From Mycolicibacter sp. MU0083 (GTDB lineage Bacteria; Actinomycetota; Actinomycetes; Mycobacteriales; Mycobacteriaceae): a DNA stretch of 64,000 nt. The notes beneath the pieces were generated by a model. The model was given only the letters and a program-made list of their open reading frames with translations. It had not been told where the DNA came from and made no database searches. Below, one piece after another: positions 10,588 through 19,189 of the stretch. A program made the translations under genes and the position numbers. The stretch spans positions 1,798,001 to 1,862,000 of the forward strand of contig NZ_OY726394.1 in the NCBI RefSeq assembly GCF_963378075.1, in the 5' to 3' direction. Position 1 is the first letter of the stretch; each line of letters opens with the position of its first letter.

Positions 10588-11309
10588 GTTTTCCGTACTT
10601 CATCTCGCCCGAACAGGCCATGCGGGAGCGTGGCGAACTCGCGCGCAAGGGCATCGCCCGCGGCCGCAGTGTGGTGGCTCTGGCCTACGCCGACGGCGTG
10701 TTGTTCGTCGCCGAAAACCCTTCCCGCTCACTGCAGAAGATCAGCGAACTCTACGACCGGGTGGGGTTCGCCGCCGCCGGCCGCATCAATGAGTTCGAGA
10801 ACCTGCGCCGTGGCGGCATCCAGTTCGCCGACACCCGCGGCTACGCATACGACCGCCGTGACGTCACCGCGCGGCAACTGGCCAACGTCTACGCGCAGAC
10901 CCTGGGCACCATCTTCACCGAACAGGCCAAGCCCTACGAGGTGGAACTCTGCGTCGCCGGCGTCGCCTACCCGGGCCAGCGGAAAGCGCCCGAGCTGTAC
11001 CGGATCACCTACGACGGCACGCTGGCCGACGAGCCGAACTTCATGGTGATGGGCGGCAACACCGAGCCGGTTACCAACGCGCTCAAGGAGTCCTACACCG
11101 AGAACGCAGAGTTGGCCGACGCACTGCACATCGCCGTCGACGCGCTCAAGCAGACCGACACCGGCAACGGCAACGAACCGCGACAGCTCGACCCGGCCAC
11201 CCTGGAGGTGGCGATACTGGACGCCAACCGGCCCAAGCGGGCATTCCGGCGGATCAATCGCGCCATGCTGGACGAACTGTTGCCGGGAGACACCGCATCC
11301 GACAAGTGA
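10584..11309 (+). CDS. prcA: 20S proteasome alpha subunit PrcA
   Basis: 241-residue structural subunit forming the outer heptameric rings that gate the chamber and bind Mpa or other regulators. It begins [23 protein letters not shown], the alpha N-terminal segment that forms the gate, and continues with [18 protein letters not shown] and the H1 helix. It has no N-terminal Thr. ATG 10584 overlaps the prcB stop (ATGA), favouring stoichiometric synthesis. In many actinobacteria pafA follows; here the synteny stops immediately after prcA. Confidence 0.97.
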   Translation: MSFPYFISPEQAMRERGELARKGIARGRSVVALAYADGVLFVAENPSRSLQKISELYDRVGFAAAGRINEFENLRRGGIQFADTRGYAYDRRDVTARQLANVYAQTLGTIFTEQAKPYEVELCVAGVAYPGQRKAPELYRITYDGTLADEPNFMVMGGNTEPVTNALKESYTENAELADALHIAVDALKQTDTGNGNEPRQLDPATLEVAILDANRPKRAFRRINRAMLDELLPGDTASDK

Positions 11310-11389
11310 CCTTGTCGGTGACTACTGCTCTTTTCGGTTGAGTTGTATCGTGTCGCCATGACTGGGGGAACGGCGAAAGAACACAGGTC

Positions 11390-12346
11390 ATGGTGACGGG
11401 CGGGGAGTCCCCGCAGTACCGCTACCAGCCGACCACCGCGCAATGGACACTGGCCGGATTGATCGTCGCCTTCATGGTGGGCTTGGTGCTGGTCAAGCTG
11501 ATCAAGGGCGCCGGACTGGGGCAGACGTCGGCGTTCTACATCGGTATTCCGACCGTGCTGGCGGTGGTCCTCACGTTGTCGGCGCCGTCCGGACGGGCGA
11601 TCGGCATGACCGTGAAAGCCATCACGATCCTGCTGCTGCTGGCCATCCCGGTACTGGGGGAAGGCTTCGTCTGCGTATTCATCGCGGCGCCGCTGTTCTA
11701 TGCGGTCGGGATCCTGGTCGCCTGGGTGGTCCAGCGGGTCAGGAACGGCGGCGGCGGAGTGGCCCGCATCGCCGTCCTGCCGGTGCTGGCATTGGCTTTC
11801 TCGGTCGAAGGCGTGGTGCCGATGTTCACCTTCGCCGGTGACAACACCGTCAGCGCCAGCCGGACGCTGCAGGCCACCCCGGCCGAGGTCGCCGCTGCCC
11901 TGAGCCGCCCGCTGCGATTCGTCGACGTCGCCCCGACGGGCCTGCTGGCGGCGGGTTTTCCAAGGCCGACATCGGATTCCGGCGGCGGGCTCAAGGTGGG
12001 GGACCGGCGCGACATCACGTTCACCGGCGCACACCACCGCCCACCGGTGATGGCGGCCCACCACTGGGGTGAGGCGTCGTCGCACCTGCAATTCGAGGTC
12101 ACCCGGCGGGGCGAGAACGCGGTACGGCTGGCGGCGGTCTCCGATCACACGCCGCTGGCCACCTGGCTGGCCTGGCGGTCCGCCGACATCAGCTGGCGGC
12201 CCGTCGATGCCGGCCATACCGAGGTCACCTGGTCGCTGCATTACACGCGCCGGTTGGCGCCTGCCTGGTACTTCAGTCCGATCGAGCGCGTGGTGGCCGG
12301 CCAGGCCGCGGGCTATCTGTTGAGCACTCTCGATCTGGTTTCGTGA
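11390..12346 (+). CDS. membrane protein with C-terminal SRPBCC-like soluble domain, unknown
   Basis: 318 residues. The first 150 or so hold about five hydrophobic segments (LAGLIVAFMVGLVLVKLI, AITILLLLAIPVLGEGF, VLPVLALAFSVEGVVPMF). The rest is soluble and resembles a polyketide-cyclase/SRPBCC-like fold by pattern: ATPAEVAAALSRPLRFVDV, then HHWGEASSHLQFEVTRRG and HTEVTWSLHYTRRLAP. That assignment is weak. The next gene starts within its stop codon, so the two are one operon. A 12-codon ORF at 11358-11396 overlaps its start and could couple translation. No function can be given. Confidence 0.6.
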   Translation: MVTGGESPQYRYQPTTAQWTLAGLIVAFMVGLVLVKLIKGAGLGQTSAFYIGIPTVLAVVLTLSAPSGRAIGMTVKAITILLLLAIPVLGEGFVCVFIAAPLFYAVGILVAWVVQRVRNGGGGVARIAVLPVLALAFSVEGVVPMFTFAGDNTVSASRTLQATPAEVAAALSRPLRFVDVAPTGLLAAGFPRPTSDSGGGLKVGDRRDITFTGAHHRPPVMAAHHWGEASSHLQFEVTRRGENAVRLAAVSDHTPLATWLAWRSADISWRPVDAGHTEVTWSLHYTRRLAPAWYFSPIERVVAGQAAGYLLSTLDLVS

Positions 12347-13626
12347 CAACCGGTTTCGGCATCGCCGTATTGCGTGGGGGAGCGGTACTGGCTCCGGCGA
12401 TGCTGACCGCGGTGCTGTGGCTGGTGACGCCGTCGGTGCGGGTCCGGGCGGCTGCGGTACTGGCGGCGCTGTGGAATGTCGTCGGCCTGCTGGTGGTCAA
12501 TGCGATCGCGGTGCGCAGCGGGTGGTGGGCGTTCGGCACGGACGGTTCGATGTGGTCCGGGGTGCCCGCCGACGTCGTCGTCGGATGGGCATTGCTGTGG
12601 GGAGCGGTGCCGATCCTGTTGACGCCGTGGGTGAATCCGCTCGTCACGGGTCTGGTGCTGGTCGTGGGCGACGTGTTCGCGATGGCTGCGCTGGAGCCGC
12701 TGGTGGTCTTGCAGTCGCGGTGGTGGTGGGGCGAACTGTCGGCGGTCACGACATGCCTGTTGCCCGGTCTGCTGCTGGGCTGGGCCACCGCGACCGGCCG
12801 GCTGCTGCGGGTGCGGGCCGTACTGCAGGTGGTGATCTTCGGTGCGGTACTGCTTTTCGTGCTCCCCACCATCGCTTTCGTCTACACCGGGAACAGTTGG
12901 GCGGCCGTCATATCCGGCGTCGGCGGGCCGGTCGATCTGGTGCTGATCCAGGTGGCCGCGGTGCTGGCGGTGATCGCACTGCGCGCGGTCGCCGATTTCG
13001 TCCGCAGCGGCGGCACGCCCTACCCGTGGGATCCGCCCTCCCGCTTGGTGACCGGCGGCCCCTATGCCTACGTCGCCAATCCCATGCAGTTGTGCGCCGT
13101 TGCCATGCTGGTGATCGCCGCCGCGGTATCGGGGCGGCCCGCGTTGTTGCTGGCGGCGGCCATCGGGGCGGTGTTCGGCAGCGGGCTGGCCGGATGGCAC
13201 GAATCCCAGCAACTGCGAGAACGATTCGGCGATGGCTGGTTGGCCTACCGGCGCAGCGTGCGCAATTGGTGGCCCCGCCTGCAGCCGTATCCCGGCCGGT
13301 CATCGGCACGGCTGTATGTCGGGGTGAACTGCGATCCGTGCAGTGCGGTCGGTGCGTGGATTGCGCGGCGCCGCCATCCGACCCTGGAGATCTGTGCCGC
13401 CGAAGACCATCGCGAACCACTGCGGCGGGTGCGCTACGAGGACGCCGACGGGCTGGTGTGCAGCGGGACGCGTGCGCTGGGTGCGGCGCTGGAACATCTG
13501 TCGCTGGGTTATGCGGTGCTGGGCTGGCTGATCCGAGCGCCCGGCCTGGCCTGGCTGGTGCAGGTGCTGGCCGACGCCGTCGGCGGTGGGCCCCGGGAGA
13601 TCGCGCGGCCGGACCGATCCGGCTAG
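12343..13626 (+). CDS. membrane methyltransferase (ICMT/PEMT-like) fused to a DCC (DUF393) domain
   Basis: 427 residues beginning at GTG 12343, which overlaps the previous stop (GTGA). About residues 1-210 are hydrophobic with roughly six spans. Residues 225-320 match the isoprenylcysteine/phospholipid methyltransferase pattern: TGGPYAYVANPMQLCAVAML, then HESQQLRERFGDGWLAYRR and RNWWPRLQPYPG. The last 100 residues start LYVGVNCDPCSAVGAWIARR, a CxxC motif like the DCC thiol-disulfide family, followed by a typical GLVCSGTRALGAALEHL helix. Membrane location and SAM-dependent methylation are inferred; the substrate is unknown. Neither this gene nor its partner belongs to the flanking syntenic blocks. 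Confidence 0.6.
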   Translation: MTTGFGIAVLRGGAVLAPAMLTAVLWLVTPSVRVRAAAVLAALWNVVGLLVVNAIAVRSGWWAFGTDGSMWSGVPADVVVGWALLWGAVPILLTPWVNPLVTGLVLVVGDVFAMAALEPLVVLQSRWWWGELSAVTTCLLPGLLLGWATATGRLLRVRAVLQVVIFGAVLLFVLPTIAFVYTGNSWAAVISGVGGPVDLVLIQVAAVLAVIALRAVADFVRSGGTPYPWDPPSRLVTGGPYAYVANPMQLCAVAMLVIAAAVSGRPALLLAAAIGAVFGSGLAGWHESQQLRERFGDGWLAYRRSVRNWWPRLQPYPGRSSARLYVGVNCDPCSAVGAWIARRRHPTLEICAAEDHREPLRRVRYEDADGLVCSGTRALGAALEHLSLGYAVLGWLIRAPGLAWLVQVLADAVGGGPREIARPDRSG

Positions 13627-13859
13627 CGCTCGATCCGGAACCGCTTGATCCGCGCGCCCGCGCCGGACGTCAGCTCGACCCGGCTGCGTGATACCCCGAA
13701 ATGCTCTGCCAGCACCCGGATTACCGCGGCGTTGGCCTTGCCGTCGATGGCGGGTTCACGTACGTAGACGGTGAGCTGGCCGTCGTCGTCGGTCTCCACC
13801 AGCGGGCCCTTGCGACTGCCCGGTTTGACCTTGACGTAGACGGTTTCGCCGGCGGTCAT
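13623..13859 (-). CDS. DUF167 (YggU-like) family protein
   Basis: 78 residues: MTAGETVYVKVKPGSRKGPL, then EPAIDGKANAAVIRVLAEHFGV and SRVELTSGAGARIKRFRI, the classic DUF167 pattern (VxVxPxxxK... GKANxxL... G..S..K). A small alpha/beta protein without a known biochemical role. Its start overlaps the toxin stop by 4 bp (ATGA), so it is co-transcribed with the toxin-antitoxin pair. Its stop shares the palindromic ctag with the converging membrane gene. Confidence 0.85.
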   Translation of the reverse strand: MTAGETVYVKVKPGSRKGPLVETDDDGQLTVYVREPAIDGKANAAVIRVLAEHFGVSRSRVELTSGAGARIKRFRIER

Positions 13860-14257
13860 TGCGCATCACCGGCGATGCGGGCCTTGACGTCGGGGAGTTC
13901 ACCGAATCGTGCGCGGGTATCGGTGGTCGGAATGGTGCGACCGGTCGAGCGGGCCGTTGCGGCGATGATGAGGTCGTGCGGACCGCGGGGTTTTCCTTCA
14001 CTCGCGGTGTGGGCCAATAGATCTGCGTGGTGTTCGGCAACGGCGCGGGTGTAGTCGCAGACCGGTAGCACCGCAAGGATTTCGTCCAGACGGGCAGTTT
14101 GCTCCGCACGTCGACCGGAATCGGGATCCCGCCGAACGCCCGCAAGGTATTCGGCGCTCACTACCGCCGGAATGGCGACGTCGGCATCGTCGGGCACGGT
14201 GACCCGGCGCCGTACGGCGCCGACCAGGACGCCGGTGTCGAGAATCAGTCGGTCCAC
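13856..14257 (-). CDS. PIN-domain ribonuclease toxin (VapC-like)
   Basis: 133 residues with the acidic PIN pocket intact: Asp7 in LILDTGVLVGAV, Glu36 in VVSAEYLAGV, Asp95 in PHDLIIAATA and Asp113 in TTDTRARF. VapC toxins are Mg2+-dependent RNases that cut tRNA or rRNA when free of antitoxin. The start overlaps the antitoxin reading frame by 13 bp, the normal toxin-antitoxin arrangement. The target RNA cannot be read from sequence. All four acidic residues are present, so it is probably active. Confidence 0.88.
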   Translation of the reverse strand: MDRLILDTGVLVGAVRRRVTVPDDADVAIPAVVSAEYLAGVRRDPDSGRRAEQTARLDEILAVLPVCDYTRAVAEHHADLLAHTASEGKPRGPHDLIIAATARSTGRTIPTTDTRARFGELPDVKARIAGDAQ

Positions 14258-14511
14258 GGGTTCTCGTCCAGGGCGGTCGATACGGCGTCGCGTGCTTCGG
14301 CGATTCTGCCGACGAGATCGTCGTCGAAGGCGTCGTTGCCGCTCCAGCGTTCCAGGATCGCGTTCAGCGCCGCTCCGGTGGCGGCGGGGGTCGGACTGAT
14401 CGACGCGATGCGTCGTCCGCCGCGGGTGACGACAACGGTCTCGCCGTGCTCTACGGAATCGAGGACGGCGGAGAAGGTCCGCGATGCCTCGGACGCCGTG
14501 ATCTCACGCAT
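14245..14511 (-). CDS. Phd/YefM-type antitoxin partner of the PIN toxin
   Basis: 88 residues. The N-terminal half MREITASEASRTFSAVLDSVEHGETVVVTRGGRRIASI is a Phd/YefM DNA-binding domain, expected to bind the operon promoter. The C-terminal half (ALNAILERWSGNDAFDDDLVGRI) is the acidic helix that should wrap and block the toxin. First gene of the unit antitoxin-toxin-DUF167. A repressed autoregulated promoter would lie in 14512-14568, next to repeat copy C. Confidence 0.87.
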   Translation of the reverse strand: MREITASEASRTFSAVLDSVEHGETVVVTRGGRRIASISPTPAATGAALNAILERWSGNDAFDDDLVGRIAEARDAVSTALDENPWTD

Positions 14512-14568
14512 GAATTCAGATTATCCGGATCTGATTATTGGACCCTGGTGGCCGTCCAGAAATTCGGG

Positions 14569-14632
14569 CCGCGAGCGTGCATGGTTGTACGACATCTGCG
14601 GCGTGTCGGCGGGCAGACACGCACGCTCGCGA
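14569..14632 (-). repeat. dispersed palindromic repeat, copy C (opposite orientation)
   Basis: Reads GCGAGCGTGCATGGTTGTAC ... CGGCGTGTCGGCGGGC ... GACACGCACGCTCGCGAG on the + strand, which is the reverse complement of copies A, B and D. It lies between the antitoxin promoter and the thiolase stop, close to the edge of the junction segment. Confidence 0.82.
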
Positions 14633-14664
14633 GTATGTGGTGAGGGTGGCGGGGGTGGCCGGCG

Positions 14665-15864
14665 CTAGCGGGCGACGATCACCGACGAGCCGTGGCCGAA
14701 CAGGCCCTGGTTGGCGGTCACGCCCACGGTGGCGCCCTCGACCTGCCGGCCGGTGGCCTGACCCCGCAGCTGCCAGGTCAACTCGCACACCTGCGCGATC
14801 GCCTGCGCCGGGATCGCCTCGCCGAAGCAGGCCAGCCCGCCGGACGGGTTCACCGGCACCCGGCCACCGATCGTGGTGGCTCCGCTGCGCAGCAGCTGCT
14901 CAGCCTCGCCCTTGGCGCACAGGCCCAGGTGCTCGTACCAGTCGAGCTCCAGTGCAGTCGACAGATCGTAGACCTCGGCCAGGCTGACGTCGTCGGGACC
15001 GATCCCGGCCTCGGCGTAGGCCGCATCCAGGATCTGGTCCTTGAACACCCGCTCCGGGGCGGCCATCACGGCGGTGGAATCCGTTGCGATGTCCGGCAAT
15101 TCGGGCAGATGCTGCGGGTACTGCGGGGTGACGGTGGAGACCGCACGCACCGACGGCACACCCTCGAGCGAACCCAGGTGCTTCGCCGCGAATTCCTTGC
15201 TCGCCACGATCAGGGCCGCGGCGCCGTCGGACGTCGCGCAGATGTCGAGCTGACGCAGCGGATCGGAGACCACCGGGCTGGCCAGCACATCCTCGACCGC
15301 GGATTCCTTGCGGTAGCGGGCATTCGGGTTGGAAAGCCCGTGCCGGGAGTTCTTCACCTTCACGGCCGCGAAGTCCTCGGAGGTGGCACCGTAGAGGTCC
15401 ATCCGGCGCCGCGCCAGCAGCGCGAAGTAGACCGGGTTCATCGCACCGATCAGGTGGAACCGCTGCCAGTCCGGATCGTTCTTGCGCTCACCGCCGACCG
15501 GGGCGAACGCGCCCTTGGGGGTGGTGTCGGCGCCGATCACCAGCGCCACGTCGCAGAAACCGGCCAGGATCTGGGCGCGGGCGCTCTGCAGGGCCTGCGA
15601 CCCCGAGGCGCAGGCGGCGTACGACGACGACACCGGCACGCCGTTCCAGCCCAGCTTCTGGGCGAACGTCGAACCGGCGATGAAGCCCGGGTAGCCGTTA
15701 CGGATGGTGTCCGCGCCGGCGACCAGCTGAATCTGGCGCCAGTCCAGGCCGGCGTCGGCCAGCGCGGCGCGCGCGGCGACCACGCCGTACTCGGTGAAGT
15801 CGCGACCCCACTTGCCCCACGGGTGCATACCCGCACCCAGGATGTACAGCGGTTCGGGGCTCAT
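14665..15864 (-). CDS. thiolase-like lipid-transfer protein (Rv1627c-like)
   Basis: 399 residues of the SCP-x/thiolase superfamily, starting MSPEPLYILGAGMHPWGKW. A cysteine stands where the thiolase nucleophile is expected (SSSYAACASGSQALQSA). The usual C-terminal GHP motif is changed to NPSGGLACFGEAIPAQA and the second catalytic Cys motif is not seen. Such proteins paired with a DUF35 subunit act as thiolases or aldolases on CoA esters, for example the Ltp2-ChsH2 pair in steroid side-chain breakdown; whether this one does is inference. The DUF35 gene directly upstream overlaps it by 4 bp, supporting a two-subunit complex. Confidence 0.86.
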   Translation of the reverse strand: MSPEPLYILGAGMHPWGKWGRDFTEYGVVAARAALADAGLDWRQIQLVAGADTIRNGYPGFIAGSTFAQKLGWNGVPVSSSYAACASGSQALQSARAQILAGFCDVALVIGADTTPKGAFAPVGGERKNDPDWQRFHLIGAMNPVYFALLARRRMDLYGATSEDFAAVKVKNSRHGLSNPNARYRKESAVEDVLASPVVSDPLRQLDICATSDGAAALIVASKEFAAKHLGSLEGVPSVRAVSTVTPQYPQHLPELPDIATDSTAVMAAPERVFKDQILDAAYAEAGIGPDDVSLAEVYDLSTALELDWYEHLGLCAKGEAEQLLRSGATTIGGRVPVNPSGGLACFGEAIPAQAIAQVCELTWQLRGQATGRQVEGATVGVTANQGLFGHGSSVIVAR

Positions 15865-16304
15865 GCCTCCACCTTCTTCCAGGCGTAGACGGTGCGGTCG
15901 ACGCCCGCCTCGTCGGTGTAGAGCCGCATGGTGGTCAGTTCCATCTCCATGCCGACCTTCAAGTCCGCGGCCAGGGTGCCCTCGACGACCTTGCCCAGCA
16001 CTATCAGGCCCTCGTCGGCCAGTTCCACCGCAGCGATCGCGAACGGCTCGAAGGGCTCGGACGGCGGGTACGGCGCCGGCGGCAGGTACCGGTTCTCGGT
16101 GTAGCTCCAGATCTTGCCGCGCCGCGACAGCGGAACCGCTTCCAGGACGTCGGCGTCACAGGCCGGGCTGGGGCAGTTGTTCTCCCGCGGCGGGAACACG
16201 TAGGTGCCGCAATGCGGGCACTTGGCGCCGATCAGGTGGGGGAGGCCGGCGTCGTCGGTGGCAAACCACCCGTCGATCGCGGGCTGCGAGGCTACGTCTG
16301 GCAC
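15861..16304 (-). CDS. DUF35 OB-fold/zinc-ribbon acyl-CoA-binding protein (Rv1628c-like)
   Basis: 147 residues from GTG 16304 (VPDVASQPAIDGWF). A rubredoxin-like zinc ribbon C-x2-C-x11-C-x4-C is visible in KCPHCGTYVFPPRENNC plus the following PSPAC. An OB fold follows (SYTENRYLPPAPYPP, FAIAAVELADEGLIVLGKV). DUF35 proteins bind acyl-CoA and channel it to a thiolase/lipid-transfer partner, here the overlapping next gene. The open frame extends upstream to 16469 but those residues are unconserved and run into the divergent polA promoter. Confidence 0.84.
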   Translation of the reverse strand: MPDVASQPAIDGWFATDDAGLPHLIGAKCPHCGTYVFPPRENNCPSPACDADVLEAVPLSRRGKIWSYTENRYLPPAPYPPSEPFEPFAIAAVELADEGLIVLGKVVEGTLAADLKVGMEMELTTMRLYTDEAGVDRTVYAWKKVEA

Positions 16305-16399
16305 CCGGTCAGCGTACCGAACGGCGACCCCAGAACTGAAACGTGTTGCAATTCCGGCGGCACCGTCGGGCACCGGGCGGCGGTGCCTAGAGTGGGTCC

Positions 16400-19096
16400 G
16401 TGAGCCAGACCAAACCGACACTGTTGCTCCTTGACGGAAACTCGCTGGCCTACCGGGCCTTTTACGCATTGCCCGCCGAGAACTTCAAAACCCGCAGCGG
16501 CTTGACCACCAACGCCGTCTACGGGTTCACCGCGATGCTGATCAACCTGCTGCGCGACGAAGCCCCCACCCACGTGGCCGCGGCGTTCGACGTGTCCCGG
16601 CAGACCTTCCGCTCCGAGCGCTACCCCGAGTACAAGGCCACCCGCTCGGCCACCCCCGACGAGTTCCGAGGCCAGATCGACATCACCAAGGAAGTCCTGG
16701 CCGCGATGGGCATCACCACGCTGTCGGAACCCGGCTTCGAGGCCGACGACCTGATCGCCACGCTGGCCACCCAGGGCGATGCCGAGGGCTACCGGGTGCT
16801 GGTGGTCACCGGCGACCGCGACGCGCTGCAACTGGTCAACGACAACATCACCGTGCTCTATCCCCGCAAGGGCGTCAGCGACCTGACCCGGTTCACCCCG
16901 GATGCCGTCGTCGAGAAGTACGGCCTGACCCCGGCGCAGTACCCGGACTTCGCCGCGCTGCGCGGCGACCCCAGCGACAACCTGCCGGGGATCCCGGGGG
17001 TGGGGGAGAAGACCGCGTCGAAGTGGATCACCGAATACGGATCCCTGCAAGGCCTGGTGGACCGGGTCGACACCGTCAAGGGCAAGGTCGGTGACTCGCT
17101 GCGGGCCAACCTGTCCACGGTGATCCTCAACCGGGAGCTCACCGATCTGGTGCGTGATGTGCCGCTGGCGCAGACCCCGGACACGTTGCGGCTGGTGCCG
17201 TGGGACCGTGAGCAGATCCACCAGCTCTTCGACGACCTGGAGTTCCGGGTGCTGCGCGACCGGCTGTTCGACACACTGTCCACCGCCGGCGGTGCGGTGG
17301 CCGAAGCAGAAGAGGGCTTCGAGGTGCGCGGCGGCGCGCTGGAGGCCGGCACCGTGGCGGCCTGGCTGGAGCAGCACGCCGGCGACGGACGGCGCACCGG
17401 GGTGGCCGTGATCGGCACCCACCGCAGCTACGACAGCGACGCGACCGCGCTGGCACTGGCGTCGGCCGATGGCGAGGGTGCCTACATCGATACCGCGGCC
17501 CTGACGGCCGAGGACGAGGCAGCGCTGGGTGCCTGGCTGGCCGACCCCACCAAACCCAAGGCGTTGCACGAGGCCAAGCTGGCGATGCACGACCTGACCG
17601 GGCGCGGCTGGACGCTCGGCGGCGTCACCTGCGACACGGCGTTGGCCGCCTACCTGGTGCGGCCCGGCCAGCGCAGTTTCAGCCTCGACGATCTCTCGGT
17701 GCGTTACCTGCGTCGCGAGCTACGCGCCGAATCCGATGAGGAACAACAGCTTTCACTGCTCGACGACACCGAGGGCGTCGACGACCAGGCCGTGCAGACC
17801 GCGATCCTGCGCGCCCGCGCGGTCACCGACCTGGCCGACGCCCTGGATGCCGAGTTGGCCCGGATCGAGTCGGCCGGGCTGCTCGCCGACATCGAACTGC
17901 CGCTGCAGACGGTGCTGGCCGAGCTGGAGCACGCCGGCATCGGCGTCGACCAGGAACACCTGAGCCGGCTGCAGAGCCGCTTCGGCGACCAGATCCGCGA
18001 TGCCGCCGAAGCCGCCTATGCGGTGATCGGCAAGCAGATCAACCTCGGCTCGCCCAAGCAGTTGCAGGTGGTGCTCTTCGACGAGTTGGGTATGCCCAAG
18101 ACCAAGAAGACCAAGACCGGTTACACCACCGACGCCGACGCGCTACAGACTCTGTTCGACAAGACCGGCCACCCGTTCCTGGAACACCTGCTGGCTCACC
18201 GCGACGTCACCCGGCTGAAGGTGACCGTCGACGGACTGCTGAAATCCGTTGCCTCCGATGGCCGGATCCACACCACGCTGAACCAGACGATCGCGGCGAC
18301 TGGCAGGCTTTCTTCTACCGAACCCAACCTGCAGAACATCCCGGTCCGCACCGACGCCGGCCGGGAGATCCGTGACGGATTCGTGGTCGGGGAGTCCTAC
18401 ACCGAGTTGATGACGGTGGACTACAGCCAGATCGAGATGCGCATCATGGCGCACCTGTCGGCCGACGAGGGCCTGATCGAGGCGTTCAACACCGGCGAGG
18501 ACCTGCACTCGTTCGTCGGGTCCAAAGCGTTCGGTGTGCCCATCGACGAGGTGACCCCCGATATGCGCCGCCGGGTCAAGGCGATGTCCTACGGGCTGGC
18601 CTACGGGTTGAGCGCCTACGGGCTGGCCTCGCAGCTCAAGATCTCGACCGAAGAGGCCAAAGAGCAGATGGACGCCTACTTCGACCGGTTCGGCCGGGTG
18701 CGCGACTATCTGCACGAGGTCGTCGAGCAGGCCCGCAAGGACGGCTACACCTCGACGGTGCTGGGCCGGCGCCGCTACCTGCCGGAGTTGGACAGCAGCA
18801 ACCGCCAGGTCCGCGAGTCGGCCGAACGCGCCGCGCTCAACGCCCCGATCCAGGGCAGTGCCGCCGACATCATCAAGGTCGCGATGATCGACGTCGACCG
18901 GGCGTTGAAGGCGTCCGAGCTGCGGTCGCGGATGCTGCTGCAGGTGCACGACGAGTTGGTGTTCGAGGTCGCCGACGGCGAACGCGAGCCGTTGGAGGCG
19001 CTGGTCCGCGACAAGATGGGCAACGCCTATCCGCTCAGTGTGCCGCTGGAGGTCGCGGTCGGGTATGGCCGCAGCTGGGATTCCGCGGCGCATTAG
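16400..19096 (+). CDS. polA: DNA polymerase I
   Basis: 898 residues with a 5' nuclease domain (about 1-300; LLLDGNSLAYRAFYALP, GFEADDLIATL), a degenerate 3'-5' exonuclease-like domain (about 310-500) and the family A polymerase domain. In the middle domain the DxE metal motif is replaced (GVAVIGTHRS), so proofreading should be absent, as known for mycobacterial Pol I. Polymerase motif A has Asp674 (MTVDYSQIEMRIMAH), motif B is RRVKAMSYGLAYGLS and motif C has Asp851 (LLQVHDELVFEV). GTG 16400 gives MSQTKPTLLLLDGN. It fills repair gaps left by UvrABC and removes RNA primers. Confidence 0.97.
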   Translation: MSQTKPTLLLLDGNSLAYRAFYALPAENFKTRSGLTTNAVYGFTAMLINLLRDEAPTHVAAAFDVSRQTFRSERYPEYKATRSATPDEFRGQIDITKEVLAAMGITTLSEPGFEADDLIATLATQGDAEGYRVLVVTGDRDALQLVNDNITVLYPRKGVSDLTRFTPDAVVEKYGLTPAQYPDFAALRGDPSDNLPGIPGVGEKTASKWITEYGSLQGLVDRVDTVKGKVGDSLRANLSTVILNRELTDLVRDVPLAQTPDTLRLVPWDREQIHQLFDDLEFRVLRDRLFDTLSTAGGAVAEAEEGFEVRGGALEAGTVAAWLEQHAGDGRRTGVAVIGTHRSYDSDATALALASADGEGAYIDTAALTAEDEAALGAWLADPTKPKALHEAKLAMHDLTGRGWTLGGVTCDTALAAYLVRPGQRSFSLDDLSVRYLRRELRAESDEEQQLSLLDDTEGVDDQAVQTAILRARAVTDLADALDAELARIESAGLLADIELPLQTVLAELEHAGIGVDQEHLSRLQSRFGDQIRDAAEAAYAVIGKQINLGSPKQLQVVLFDELGMPKTKKTKTGYTTDADALQTLFDKTGHPFLEHLLAHRDVTRLKVTVDGLLKSVASDGRIHTTLNQTIAATGRLSSTEPNLQNIPVRTDAGREIRDGFVVGESYTELMTVDYSQIEMRIMAHLSADEGLIEAFNTGEDLHSFVGSKAFGVPIDEVTPDMRRRVKAMSYGLAYGLSAYGLASQLKISTEEAKEQMDAYFDRFGRVRDYLHEVVEQARKDGYTSTVLGRRRYLPELDSSNRQVRESAERAALNAPIQGSAADIIKVAMIDVDRALKASELRSRMLLQVHDELVFEVADGEREPLEALVRDKMGNAYPLSVPLEVAVGYGRSWDSAAH

Positions 19097-19120
19097 CCGC
19101 TCTCGACCCCGTCCCACCCC

Positions 19121-19183
19121 GTTGACTCTGCGCTCAGGGCGGTGCTCCTCGGCGTGTCGTCACCCTGAGTGCAGAGTCGACGC
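19121..19183. terminator. long inverted repeat between convergent polA and PrsW genes
   Basis: Arms GACTCTGCGCTCAGGG (19124-19139) and CCCTGAGTGCAGAGTC (19163-19178) pair at 15 of 16 positions around a 23 bp loop. No T-tract follows on either strand. It lies exactly in the 93 bp gap between convergent genes, so a bidirectional hairpin terminator or a mobile palindromic unit both fit. The sequence differs from the A-E repeat family, though the loop also contains ggcgtgtcg. Confidence 0.6.
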
Positions 19184-19189
19184 AAAGAA

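Noticed and set aside
11358..11396. 12-codon ORF overlapping the start of the membrane gene at 11390
   Set aside because: Could be a coupling leader peptide, but no regulatory codons or conservation can be seen, so it is mentioned only in the gene entry.
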